Source of the DNA: JOPF136 sp963773835
Lineage (GTDB): Bacteria > Acidobacteriota > Terriglobia > Acidiferrales > UBA7541
Reading direction: 5' to 3'
Length of the DNA stretch: 64,000 bases
Assembly (NCBI GenBank): GCA_963773835.1
Contig: CAVZCQ010000001.1
Coordinates: 558,001-622,000, forward strand
Positions 42,694-50,181 of this stretch are shown piece by piece. Within the stretch, counting starts at the first letter, position 1; each line of letters begins with the position of its first letter. The position numbers and the translations under genes are program-made. The notes beneath the pieces are model-generated. The model did no database searches, was not told the origin of the DNA, and saw only the letters and a program-made list of their open reading frames with translations.

Positions 42694-42727
42694 ATTTTAG
42701 AATAGACAGTATATCTTGTCAAGACAA
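42694..42727 (-). promoter_or_regulatory. consensus promoter and operator of the arsR operon
   Basis: On the minus strand TTGACA (42717-42722), a 17-base spacer, and TAAAAT (42694-42699). A perfect dyad TTGTC-TT-GACAA (42716-42727) covers the -35 box. The expected start at about 42687 is two bases before the arsR ATG at 42685, with no room for a ribosome site. Confidence 0.75.
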
Positions 42728-42769
42728 ATCTTGTTATCAAGTCTGTGGATACGCGGCATCAAGTGGGGT

Positions 42770-43300
42770 TCACTTGACGCGCCGTTCGTCTCCGCTTCTT
42801 ACCGGCTTCCAGCTTTTTCGGTCCTCTGAGCGCGAGATGTCAAAGTGGATTTTGTCCGTCCCGGAGAAGACATTGATGTTGCGCCAGAAGACTTTCTGTT
42901 CGCCTTCAAAGCTCGCCCAGGAATAGCTCCAAAGATCACCCTCAATGGTCAGCTCGCCCCACGGGCCCGCCGGCGAGGCGTGCGGGGAAAGCGGCTGCGT
43001 GCGGTAATTCTCTCCTCCCGTTGCCGTCGTCATCACCGGGAGGAAGACCAAAAGCCCTTCCGTCTTTCCATTCACCACCTGCTCGCAAGCGAAGAAGAGT
43101 CCGGTCCGCACGCAGTGGTTCTCGATCTGCACGGGGCCTTGTTGTTCTCCCACAGTGGTGATTTCCCATTTGCCGTCATAGAGGCGAAGCGGCGCATAGG
43201 GATCCTCGATCACAGCGGAGTTGCGCCCCACCGCAGGACGGATCCCGAGAAAGGCCGAGGCGCAAGCCGCCAGCATGGCTGCCAGGAGAACTCGTTTCAT
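42770..43300 (-). CDS. exported hypothetical protein
   Basis: 176 residues with an AGGAGG ribosome site. Signal sequence V-L-L-A-A-M-L-A-A-C-A-S-A-F-L-G; the Cys is inside the hydrophobic core, so a lipoprotein is not implied. The mature part has L-Y-D-G-K-W-E-I-T-T-V-G and E-G-D-L-W-S-Y-S-W-A-S-F-E-G-E, a lipocalin-like beta-barrel style close to DUF1579. One disulfide is possible (N-H-C and F-F-A-C-E). It lies upstream of the arsR promoter on the same strand. The function is unknown. Confidence 0.65.
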   Translation of the reverse strand: MKRVLLAAMLAACASAFLGIRPAVGRNSAVIEDPYAPLRLYDGKWEITTVGEQQGPVQIENHCVRTGLFFACEQVVNGKTEGLLVFLPVMTTATGGENYRTQPLSPHASPAGPWGELTIEGDLWSYSWASFEGEQKVFWRNINVFSGTDKIHFDISRSEDRKSWKPVRSGDERRVK

Positions 43301-43587
43301 TTCACCCGCCTCCTATGCCCTATCTTACGTCAACCTGAAATTCCAGTGCTTGCGTTTACCGTCATCTTTCATGTCCCGCGGGGAGAAGAGCGCGGAGGAA
43401 AACGAAGGCGGCCGAGGTCACACTGAGGGTCAAGCTGCAGGCCGCCACGCAGGGGGCCTTCTGCCACTGGATTCTCTGAGGCGCGCGGATTGCTACGGGA
43501 AGCCCTTCCCGGTAGGATGATGGCCGCAGGCCCACGGGTAGCGCACCTTCCGACACCGGGCCAATTTCGCAGGACGCGAGGAACGCC

Positions 43588-45393
43588 ATGGCCAGCACTA
43601 CTGTTTCCCAAACCGTTGCGCGCGGCGGCAGCTTTCTGGTGGAAAGCCTGCGGCCGGACGAGGTATTCACCCCGGCGGACGTCAACGACGAGCAGAAGCT
43701 CATCGGGCAGACCACCGAAGAATTCATCGAGAATGAGGTCGTGCCGCTCATCCCCGACCTCGAGCAGCACAAAGCAGGCGTGATGGTCTCGCTCCTGAAG
43801 AAAGCCGGCCCCCTCGGCCTGCTCGGCGCCGCGATTCCGGAGGAATACGGCGGCGCGGGCCTGGACAAAGTGTCGGCCACGCTGCTCGCCGAAAAACTGT
43901 CCGCTTACGGCTCATTCTCCGTGACCCACGGCGGCCACGCGGGCATCGGGACAATTCCCATCGTCTATTTCGGCACGGAAGAACAGAAGAAGAAGTACCT
44001 GCCGAAGATCGCCAGCGCCGAGCTGATTTCCTGCTACTGCCTCTCGGAGCCGCAGGCGGGCTCGGACGCGCAGGCGCTGCGCACGCGCGCCGAGCTCTCC
44101 AAGGACGGCAAGCACTGGATCCTGAACGGCCAGAAGATGTGGATCACCAACGGCAATTTTGCCGACCTGTTCGTGGTGTTCGCGAAAGTGGACGGCGAAA
44201 AAATCTCCTGCTTCCTGGTGGAGAAGGGCACGCCCGGCTTTTCCGTCGGTGCCGAAGAGAAGAAGATGGGCATCAAGGGCAGCTCCACCACCGCGCTGTT
44301 CTTCGAGAATTCGCCTGTCCCCAAGGAGAACCTGCTGCATGAGATCGGCCGCGGTCACATTGTCGCCTTCAATACGCTGAACGCCGGACGGTTCAGCCTG
44401 GGATGCTACTGTCTGGGCGGCGCCAAGCGCGCCCTCGAAGTCTCCTCCAAGTACGCCAAGGAGCGCACCGCCTTCGGCAAACAGCTCGCCGAGTTCGGCC
44501 TCATCCGCCAGAAGCTCGCCGAGATGGCCATCCGCACTTTTGCCCTCGAAGCCATGATTTACCGCTCGGCGGGGATGATGGACGCCTTCATGGCCGGCGC
44601 CGAAGCAGGCACGAACAAAACGCAGCACCTGATGAAAGCGCTCGAGGAATACGCCATCGAAAGCTCCATCAGCAAGGTGTACGGAAGCGAGGCGCTCGAC
44701 TTTGTGGTGGACGAGGCCGTGCAGATCTTCGGCGGCTACGGCTACCACGAGGATTACCCCGTGGCCCGCGCCTACCGCGACAGCCGCATCAACCGCATCT
44801 TCGAGGGCACCAACGAAATCAACCGCATGCTCATCATCCAGATGTTGATGCGCCGCGCCATGGGTGGCGTTCTCCCGCTCATCCCCAAAGCCATGAAGCT
44901 GATGGAGGAAATCCTGGCCGGGCCTTCGTTCGAGGAGGGTTCCAGCGAACAGTTTGCGGAAGAATCGCGCATTGTGGCCAACGCGAAAAAGGTGTTCCTG
45001 CTGGCTGCGGGCAGCGCGGTGCAGAAACTGCGCGACAAGCTCGCCGAGCCGGACAACCAGGAAGTCGTGGCCGCGCTCGCCAACATCGCCATGGACGCCT
45101 ACGCCATGGAATCGTCGCTGCTGCGCGTTCAGAAGTCCGCCGCCCGCACCGGCGCGGCCGGCGTGCCCGCGATGACCGCGGCCATGCGCGCGTTCCTTTC
45201 CGATGCCGCGGACCGCATCGAACACGAAGCGCGGACAGTGCTGGGAGCCGTGGCCGAGGGCGACATGCTGCGCACGCAACTGCTGGCGCTCAAGCGCTTC
45301 TCCAAGCGCGAGCCTGGCAATCCCATTGCGCTCCGCCGCGAAGTGGCCGCGGCGGTGCTCGCTGGCGACCGCTATCCCTTCGAATATCGGTAG
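43588..45393 (+). CDS. acyl-CoA dehydrogenase, long form
   Basis: 601 residues. The acyl-CoA dehydrogenase core covers 30-420: G-L-L-G-A-A-I-P-E-E-Y-G-G-A-G-L, C-L-S-E-P-Q-A-G-S-D-A (FAD/substrate), W-I-T-N-G-N-F-A-D-L, and the late Q-I-F-G-G-Y-G-Y-H-E-D-Y-P-V with the arginine-rich R-D-S-R-I-N-R-I-F-E-G-T-N-E-I. The catalytic base is probably the E in the last block. The extra 180 C-terminal residues are helical, as in VLCAD-type and FadE-like enzymes. It performs the first step of beta-oxidation. Single gene with a plain ribosome site. Confidence 0.94.
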   Translation: MASTTVSQTVARGGSFLVESLRPDEVFTPADVNDEQKLIGQTTEEFIENEVVPLIPDLEQHKAGVMVSLLKKAGPLGLLGAAIPEEYGGAGLDKVSATLLAEKLSAYGSFSVTHGGHAGIGTIPIVYFGTEEQKKKYLPKIASAELISCYCLSEPQAGSDAQALRTRAELSKDGKHWILNGQKMWITNGNFADLFVVFAKVDGEKISCFLVEKGTPGFSVGAEEKKMGIKGSSTTALFFENSPVPKENLLHEIGRGHIVAFNTLNAGRFSLGCYCLGGAKRALEVSSKYAKERTAFGKQLAEFGLIRQKLAEMAIRTFALEAMIYRSAGMMDAFMAGAEAGTNKTQHLMKALEEYAIESSISKVYGSEALDFVVDEAVQIFGGYGYHEDYPVARAYRDSRINRIFEGTNEINRMLIIQMLMRRAMGGVLPLIPKAMKLMEEILAGPSFEEGSSEQFAEESRIVANAKKVFLLAAGSAVQKLRDKLAEPDNQEVVAALANIAMDAYAMESSLLRVQKSAARTGAAGVPAMTAAMRAFLSDAADRIEHEARTVLGAVAEGDMLRTQLLALKRFSKREPGNPIALRREVAAAVLAGDRYPFEYR

Positions 45394-45628
45394 CGCCGGC
45401 CTGGCCTGACGCAGGAAGGGCGCCTGCCGCAGGCAGGTCGTCCCGTTTATCCTGAGCGAAGCCGAAGGGCGCCGGCCTCCAGCTTCATGGAGGTCGTTCG
45501 TTAGCCCCAAGGCATGCAGCCTGTCCCAAAGGACAGGGCGGGTCATGGCGAACAGGGGTGATGTTGTCCGTGCACCCTGGTACCTCAGGGGGGTTGTGGA
45601 CGCGGACTCAGTTCCGTATCCTCGGAAT
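45394..45628. other. intergenic, short palindromes and a dispersed-looking motif
   Basis: No gene seen. The stretch holds a CCTGCC-GCA-GGCAGG hairpin at 45423-45437 and a CCTGAGCGAAGCCGAAGGG segment at about 45451-45469, as well as a CTGTCC/GGACAG pair near 45520-45535. They look like intergenic repeats and could end the acyl-CoA dehydrogenase transcript. Confidence 0.4.
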
Positions 45629-45922
45629 ATGGAATCCACGAAGAACTCGAAGGGCGTTGTGATCGCGATTCTGGTGCTGGTCGTGATGGGACTGACTGCG
45701 CTGGACGTTTATCAGGATCGCATCATCGCGAAACAACGGTTCGAGATGACCTGGCTGCTGACGCATGCCACGATCCGCCCGGATCTCATCGCCGCGGATG
45801 TGGCCAAGAACGCGCAGGGCGCGGCGATGGTAAATCGCGCGCAGGCGCCCGCCGCCAGCGTGGCCCAGGTTCCTCCCACAACGAAGCCCGCCGCGCCGGC
45901 TCGCCCGGCAGCGAAACCCTGA
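45629..45922 (+). CDS. small single-pass membrane protein
   Basis: 97 residues from ATG 45629. One membrane helix at about 10-27 (V-V-I-A-I-L-V-L-V-V-M-G-L-T-A-L), then a short helix, and a Pro/Ala-rich C-terminal tail. The frame is open upstream to 45545 but without a plausible start context. I recognise no family. Single gene that precedes a palindromic repeat. Confidence 0.5.
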   Translation: MESTKNSKGVVIAILVLVVMGLTALDVYQDRIIAKQRFEMTWLLTHATIRPDLIAADVAKNAQGAAMVNRAQAPAASVAQVPPTTKPAAPARPAAKP

Positions 45923-45938
45923 ACCGCAGCCACCGCAG

Positions 45939-45958
45939 GGGCACGACATGGCGTGCCC
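45939..45958. repeat. 20-bp imperfect palindrome (second copy of the GGGCACG element)
   Basis: GGGCACGACATGGCGTGCCC differs from the perfect palindrome at 15549-15568 at two central positions. It lies between the small membrane protein and the convergent SDR gene. Confidence 0.65.
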
Positions 45959-46005
45959 TATCTTGCCCCGATTGACCCACAAAGAGACCGCGCGAGAGAT
46001 CAGCT

Positions 46006-46800
46006 CTAGAAGAACGCCATCCCTCCATCCACATTGACCGCCTGGCCCGTAATAGCGGACGCCCGTTCGGAGCAAAGAAATACGGCAACCTCGGCAATCT
46101 CGGAGGCAGCCTGCGCCCGGCCCTGGAGAATTCCTTTCAGTGCGCCTTCCAGGATGGCGCCGGGGTCGGCGCCCAGGATGCGGCCCAGACCCTCGCCGAT
46201 TTCCCGCGACATGCGCGTCTCCGGAACGGGGCCCGGGCAAATCGCGTTGACGCGCAGGCCCTGCCTCGAGGTTTCCGCGGCGAGCGTGCGCGTCAGCGCG
46301 AGCATGCCGGCTTTCGAGACGGCGTAGGGCCCGTTCAGCCCGAACGCCATTTTCGCCGCGACACTGGAAATGTTCAGGATGACGCCCCGCCCGCGTTCCA
46401 GCATCTCCGGCACCACCAGCCGCGAGAGCAGAAAGGCGCTACGCAGGTTGGCGGCCAGCGCCGCATCCCACTCCTCAGGCGAGATGTTCTGCACCGGCTG
46501 TACGGGGCCGAAGATGCCTGCGTTGTTCACCAGAATGTCCACGCGGCCGAAGGCATCGACCGCCGCGCGGTACACCCGTTCGCAGCCTTCAACCTGCGAT
46601 ACGTCTGCGGCGATTGAGGCCGCGCGGCCGCCGCTCCCGAGGCTTCGGGAACGGATTTCCTCCGCCACCTCATCCACTTCCGCCGCCGTCCGCGCGGCCA
46701 CCAGAACCGCGGCGCCTTCTTCGGCAAACCTCAGCGCGATGGCGCGGCCGATGCCTCGTCCCCCGCCGGTAATGATGGCGTGTTCTCCCTTCAGCAGCAT
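46006..46800 (-). CDS. short-chain dehydrogenase/reductase (SDR)
   Basis: 264 residues. Classical SDR: I-I-T-G-G-G-R-G-I-G-R-A-I-A-L nucleotide loop, N-N-A-G-I-F, catalytic Ser in I-L-N-I-S-S-V-A-A-K, Y-A-V-S-K-A-G with the YxxxK pair near 155-159, and the end A-S-A-I-T-G-Q-A-V-N-V-D-G-G. FabG-like oxidoreductases act on 3-oxoacyl or other carbonyl substrates; the acidic/Arg pattern after beta-2 (A-A-R-T) suggests NADP. Single gene, substrate unknown. Confidence 0.92.
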   Translation of the reverse strand: MLLKGEHAIITGGGRGIGRAIALRFAEEGAAVLVAARTAAEVDEVAEEIRSRSLGSGGRAASIAADVSQVEGCERVYRAAVDAFGRVDILVNNAGIFGPVQPVQNISPEEWDAALAANLRSAFLLSRLVVPEMLERGRGVILNISSVAAKMAFGLNGPYAVSKAGMLALTRTLAAETSRQGLRVNAICPGPVPETRMSREIGEGLGRILGADPGAILEGALKGILQGRAQAASEIAEVAVFLCSERASAITGQAVNVDGGMAFF

Positions 46801-47179
46801 CCGTCATTTTCCCCAGTAGCATCCCGATCCTTCGGGATGCGCCTTTCGTCTGCAACTGGCACACGCCCGCTAGCTTCTGCGCCGCTCCTCTGTTCCTCCC
46901 AGCCTCGCAGCATATCACCCCGCCCCGCTTCGCTTCCGCTCGCCTGCGACCTTTCCCACTTTGGGTGGCACATCCTCCTTCCTTCTCTCGGGCCTTTCCA
47001 GGTTTGAGCACGGGGTGCTCCATCCTTGCGTCCCTCAGCAAGGGTGGGGTCTTTTCCGAGTTTCCGTGGGCTTCAAAACTCCAACACTACCTCAGTGCCT
47101 CGCATCCGCCCCGCAGTTCGGGGCGCGTGCGGAGATTCTCCTTCCCGCCATATATCTGCGGCATTACAATTGTCCCGCT
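46801..47179. other. repeat-rich intergenic stretch before the RHS fragment
   Basis: No real gene. A plus-strand frame is open from 46961 into the RHS part, but its first 73 residues have no RHS character. A short ATCCCGA/TCGGGAT hairpin lies at about 46820-46838, and the 53-bp direct repeat copy A at 47087-47139. I take the RHS remnant to begin near 47180 because N-terminal repeats are missing. Confidence 0.45.
47087..47139 (+). repeat. imperfect direct repeat, copy A
   Basis: CTACCTCAGTGCC at one end and GGCGCGTGCGGAGATTCT at the other. Aligned with copy B (49201-49255), most positions match with one 2-base gap. The two copies flank the RHS tip, its downstream gene and the IS3 fragment. 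Confidence 0.65.
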
Positions 47180-48352
47180 GCCGTGAGCTACGACGGCAAC
47201 AGCCTGCGCGTGAAGAAAGTCGCCGGGAGCGCGACCACGGTGTACATCTTTTCGGGGACTAAAGTGATCGCCGAATACCAGAACGGCGCCGCGCCCTCCT
47301 CCCCCACCACGGAATACATTTACTCCGGCAGCCAGCTCCTGGCCACGGTCACCAGCAGCACCACGACGTATCACCACACGGACCATCTCTCCGTGCGCAT
47401 GACCACCGACGGCACCACCGGAAGCCCCACCTACGGCCAGAAGATCGGCGAGCAGGGGCATTACCCATTCGGCGAGAGCTGGTACGCCGCGAACACCACC
47501 ACAAAGTGGCAATTCACCGGTTACGAGCGCGACTCCGAATCGAGCAATGATTACGCCCTGGCGCGCTACCACGTCAACCGCCTCGGTCGGTTCTCGTCCC
47601 CCGACCCCCTCGGCGGCGACCCGGCCAATCCGCAATCCCTCAACCGCTATGCCTATGTCACCAACGACCCTGGAAATCTTACTGATCCCCTCGGCCTATC
47701 GGGCGGCGCCAGGCAGGCTCCGCCGAATACAGGTTTTGACTGGCAGAGCTACCTTTTCCAACTGACTGTTTCAGTTGGGTCTGGTGTCACCGGTGGTCAG
47801 AATGGAGATTTTGGCTTCGAGCCTGGAGGGAACTTAGACCTTGGGCAGATTCAAAACCCCGGCGGCGGCGTTGGCGGTGGGGACGGCGGCGGCGGCGGGA
47901 GCGCGGGTCCAGCTCCCCATCTCGCGGAGTGCACCCGTCTGTACTTCGGTGTGCAAACCACGGGGTTTACAGCATCCCAATCTGAGCCCAATGGAGGGTC
48001 CAATGGGGTCTTCAATGGGATCGGCTCAGATACGCGGGGACAGCCAATAAACATTCAGGTAGTCAACAACGTATTCTACTACAATTCGGCTGGACTCACC
48101 CGGGAATATCTTAATGACCATCCGGGTTACTCGGGGCCTCCCCTCAACGGCTTGACGTATCCCAACCTCCCGGAAATGAACTACACCGCCCGCGATTTAT
48201 ACAACCCGGTAATTGTCCTGGAGACGCAAATCCACGAGTTGGGCCACTCTCTTGCAGCTATCATGGGGCTGACACTTACCGAACACGGGGGTGAGGCCGT
48301 GGCGAATAGTTTTAAGGATTGCGTATTGAACGGACCCAAGGGCACGCGCTGA
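47180..48352 (+). pseudogene. orphan RHS-repeat protein tip with C-terminal HELGH zincin-like toxin domain
   Basis: The frame from about 47180 encodes the end of an RHS core: S-Y-D-G-N-S-L-R-V-K-K-V, two YD-like repeats, G-H-Y-P-F-G-E-S-W, and the closing core Y-A-L-A-R-Y-H-V-N-R-L-G-R-F-S-S-P-D-P-L-G then N-R-Y-A-Y-V-T-N-D-P. The thousands of bases of N-terminal repeats and any signal are absent, so the gene is 5'-truncated. After a Gly-rich linker the variable C-terminus carries I-H-E-L-G-H (48229-48246) and E-H-G-G-E-A-V-A-N-S-F, an HExxH peptidase-like domain expected to act as toxin. It has a downstream candidate immunity gene. Confidence 0.75.
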
Positions 48353-48413
48353 TGGCAACAATCCAATTCCCTGGCGCCCACCCGCAAACCGAGTGTTCCT
48401 TCCGGAGGCGTTT

Positions 48414-48935
48414 ATGATGCCGGTAAATAGGAAGTGGGCGAGCATTGTCCTTGCAGGAGCCGCTGGTATCGGCGTCTTGCTCTACTTCCAAAGGGAGCTC
48501 CTCACGGCGCCACTTCGAAACCTAGGAGGGCGCCCGGGCGCTTCCGGCCCTCAATCTTCGAAGCAAAAGATTGTGTTCAAGGAGGATGTCGATGGATCAA
48601 TTGCAAACAGCGATGGATTCACGATCGACCTGCGCGGCTTCGTGTCGTCGGACGGGAACGAAGTCAGCTATTCTGTGTCAAGTCCGGTAGCATCGGCGAG
48701 CGTGACTGCCGAATTCGGCAGGCGATTGGCCACGGCTGACTATGTGGTGGTCAGGGAGCCTTTTAGGAATGCGGAAGGAGGCGTAGTGGGGGAGCGGGCC
48801 GTTATTTTCTTTCAGGGCAGCCGCACCCACCATGAGGTAGCGGCGGTCTTGTGGACCTACGGTCGCAACCTCCACTCGATCGAGTCGGGGTCGCTGTACC
48901 ATGCTCTCGAATTCGAAAAGCAGATACATCGGTGA
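48414..48935 (+). CDS. hypothetical membrane-anchored protein, candidate immunity protein for the RHS tip
   Basis: 173 residues from ATG 48414, set by GGAGG five bases upstream. One N-terminal membrane helix (I-V-L-A-G-A-A-G-I-G-V-L-L-Y-F) and an extracytoplasmic or cytoplasmic alpha/beta domain with S-V-S-S-P-V-A-S-A-S-V-T-A-E-F-G. There is no known family. It begins 61 bases after the toxin-like tip on the same strand. Immunity is inferred from position and size only. Confidence 0.5.
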   Translation: MMPVNRKWASIVLAGAAGIGVLLYFQRELLTAPLRNLGGRPGASGPQSSKQKIVFKEDVDGSIANSDGFTIDLRGFVSSDGNEVSYSVSSPVASASVTAEFGRRLATADYVVVREPFRNAEGGVVGERAVIFFQGSRTHHEVAAVLWTYGRNLHSIESGSLYHALEFEKQIHR

Positions 48936-49020
48936 ATTGAAGTGCCCCTAGCGCCGCGCACGTGATCATCCGACGTCTCGGCACGGCGCGGGGCCCCCAT
49001 TTTCTGTAACACTTCCAGAG

Positions 49021-49149
49021 TTAGTCCTCGGTAGTTTTTCCACCTGCCAAATCGCGCTCGGCCGCGCCCTGACAGGCGAATTCGCTCGGCGCCCTCTCTC
49101 CGAGAGCCCTGTGAGGCCGACTCTCATTGTATTCCCGCCTCCTGGCCCC
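49021..49149 (-). mobile_element. IS3-family transposase (OrfB) 3' remnant
   Basis: On the minus strand the codons from about 49149 to the TAA at 49021-49023 read R-R-R-E-Y-N-E-S-R-P-H-R-A-L-G-E-R-A-P-S-E-F-A, then a tail ending K-T-T-E-D. This is the C-terminal end of the integrase core of IS3-type OrfB. The upstream part has an in-frame stop just before the homology, so only some 40 codons survive. It shows that an insertion sequence once sat here. Confidence 0.75.
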
Positions 49150-49200
49150 GATCTCCTGTCAGGCCCCCGCAGCCTTCTTGCCCAGCGGCGCCCACAAAAT

Positions 49201-49255
49201 CTACCTCGGTGCTCCGCAGCCGCCCCAAGCCGTTCGAGGCGCGTGCGGAGACTCT
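49201..49255 (+). repeat. imperfect direct repeat, copy B
   Basis: CTACCTCGGTGCTCCGC at one end and GGCGCGTGCGGAGACTCT at the other, matching copy A at 47087-47139. Copy B adjoins the IS3 remnant. The pair brackets 2.1 kb that includes the RHS tip and candidate immunity gene, which suggests either a recombination-born module or two copies of a dispersed element. Confidence 0.65.
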
Positions 49256-49539
49256 GAATTCTCACGTTTTCGTCTCACTTTGACCCGCCCAACCCTCGAT
49301 CGCCCCCAGTCCCGGAGCCTCCGCCTCAATATGAGACGCGCCCGTTTCTCTAGCACGCCGCCCTGGCCCCCGTCTCACTTTTTCTTCCTCCCTCCCCCGC
49401 TCTCCACTCTCCACTCGTCACCCGCCACTGCTTTCCTCCATCTCAATCTGATTCACGCCGAAGACCGCCCAATTCTCCGCGCTGCCCACCGTCTCAATCT
49501 GCGACTTTCCGTTTCTAACGGCCATGTAATCATTTTCTA

Positions 49540-49568
49540 TTGACATATATATATCACTTGTGATAGAG
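49540..49568 (+). promoter_or_regulatory. TTGACA box with an ATCAC-TT-GTGAT dyad
   Basis: TTGACA at 49540-49545 is followed by an AT-rich tract and a perfect 12-bp dyad at 49553-49564; ATAGAG at 49563-49568 could be a weak -10 at 17 bases. It is a rare AT-rich island, about 640 bases before ispH. No gene starts directly after it. Confidence 0.35.
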
Positions 49569-49636
49569 TCCACGCGGATTATCATCGATGCACCGCGCCA
49601 CGCCAACCCGAGACCTCGCCGGCGAGCGGAACACTA

Positions 49637-49824
49637 ACCTCTCTGGTTTCTGCACTTGCCCGCCATCTTGTTGCGCGGGAACACACAACTCCTTTAGCTT
49701 CTGCAGATCACTTGCACACCACTTTCTGCCCTCGCATGTGCAGATGCCACGCAACTTAAACTCACGTGTTTTCAACGAAACTTCCGAACTTCTTCTCATC
49801 CCTTTTGCTTTCTGCACATACAAG
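49637..49824. repeat. degenerate CCTTT-N-CTTTCTGCA motifs
   Basis: Three imperfect relatives of the downstream array: CTCTGGTTTCTGCACTTGCC at 49641, CCTTTAGCTTCTGCAG then ATCACTTGC at 49691-49715, and CCTTTTGCTTTCTGCACATAC at 49801. Each keeps CCTTT/CTCTGG and TGCA followed by an A/C-T-T/A-C-like end. They lie about 50-110 bases apart. Confidence 0.45.
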
Positions 49825-50002
49825 AATAGGGGGGAGGGCCTGCACGCCACAGCCCGCTCGCCGTGGCGACCCTTGGCGAAGGCGCGGCGATATTCCGCTT
49901 CAAAAGCAGACCCCTCGTCTTTCCCGCGTTCGGGTCGCTGCTCCCCACTCCTGCGCTTCTTGCGTCCTGACTGCACCGGGACTAGTCACTGTTCTTATAA
50001 CT

Positions 50003-50100
50003 CCTTTGGAATGCATACTTACCAAAAATCTCTCCGCATCCCCTTTAGAATGCATACTTACAGAACACGCGTTTTTAAGTCCTTTAGATTGCATACTTAC
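50003..50100. repeat. three 20-bp repeats at exact 39-bp period
   Basis: CCTTTGGAATGCATACTTAC (50003-50022), CCTTTAGAATGCATACTTAC (50042-50061) and CCTTTAGATTGCATACTTAC (50081-50100). Starts are 39 bases apart, so each 19-base spacer differs while the unit holds. Read as codons in the ispH frame the array yields a 13-residue period (F-x-M/L-H-T-Y). No cas gene is near, and the spacers are too short for CRISPR. Confidence 0.75.
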
Positions 50101-50181
50101 GTCAAGACCCCCGGGGGGGTGCCCAGCCCGGCCCGCCACGATGACTCACGCTTTGGGAGAGTGCCGCAACTCGTGTATCAT

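Larger units (their letters stand above)
48936..50181. other. gene-poor accessory stretch upstream of ispH
   Basis: No convincing gene in 1.25 kb. It contains the IS3 fragment, direct repeat copy B, pyrimidine-rich text at 49330-49450, the AT-rich dyad, and the repeat array. A plus-strand frame stays open from 49588 into ispH, but its residues (for example G-F-C-T-C-P-P and H-T-Y units) are not protein-like apart from the repeats, so I do not call it. Confidence 0.55.

Noticed and set aside
48966..49265. Minus-strand protein of 99 residues
   Set aside because: It is an arginine/glycine-rich alternative frame over the IS3 remnant; the real signal lies in a different frame.
50003..50100. CRISPR array
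   Set aside because: Only three units with 19-base spacers, no leader and no cas genes. Spacers are far too short.
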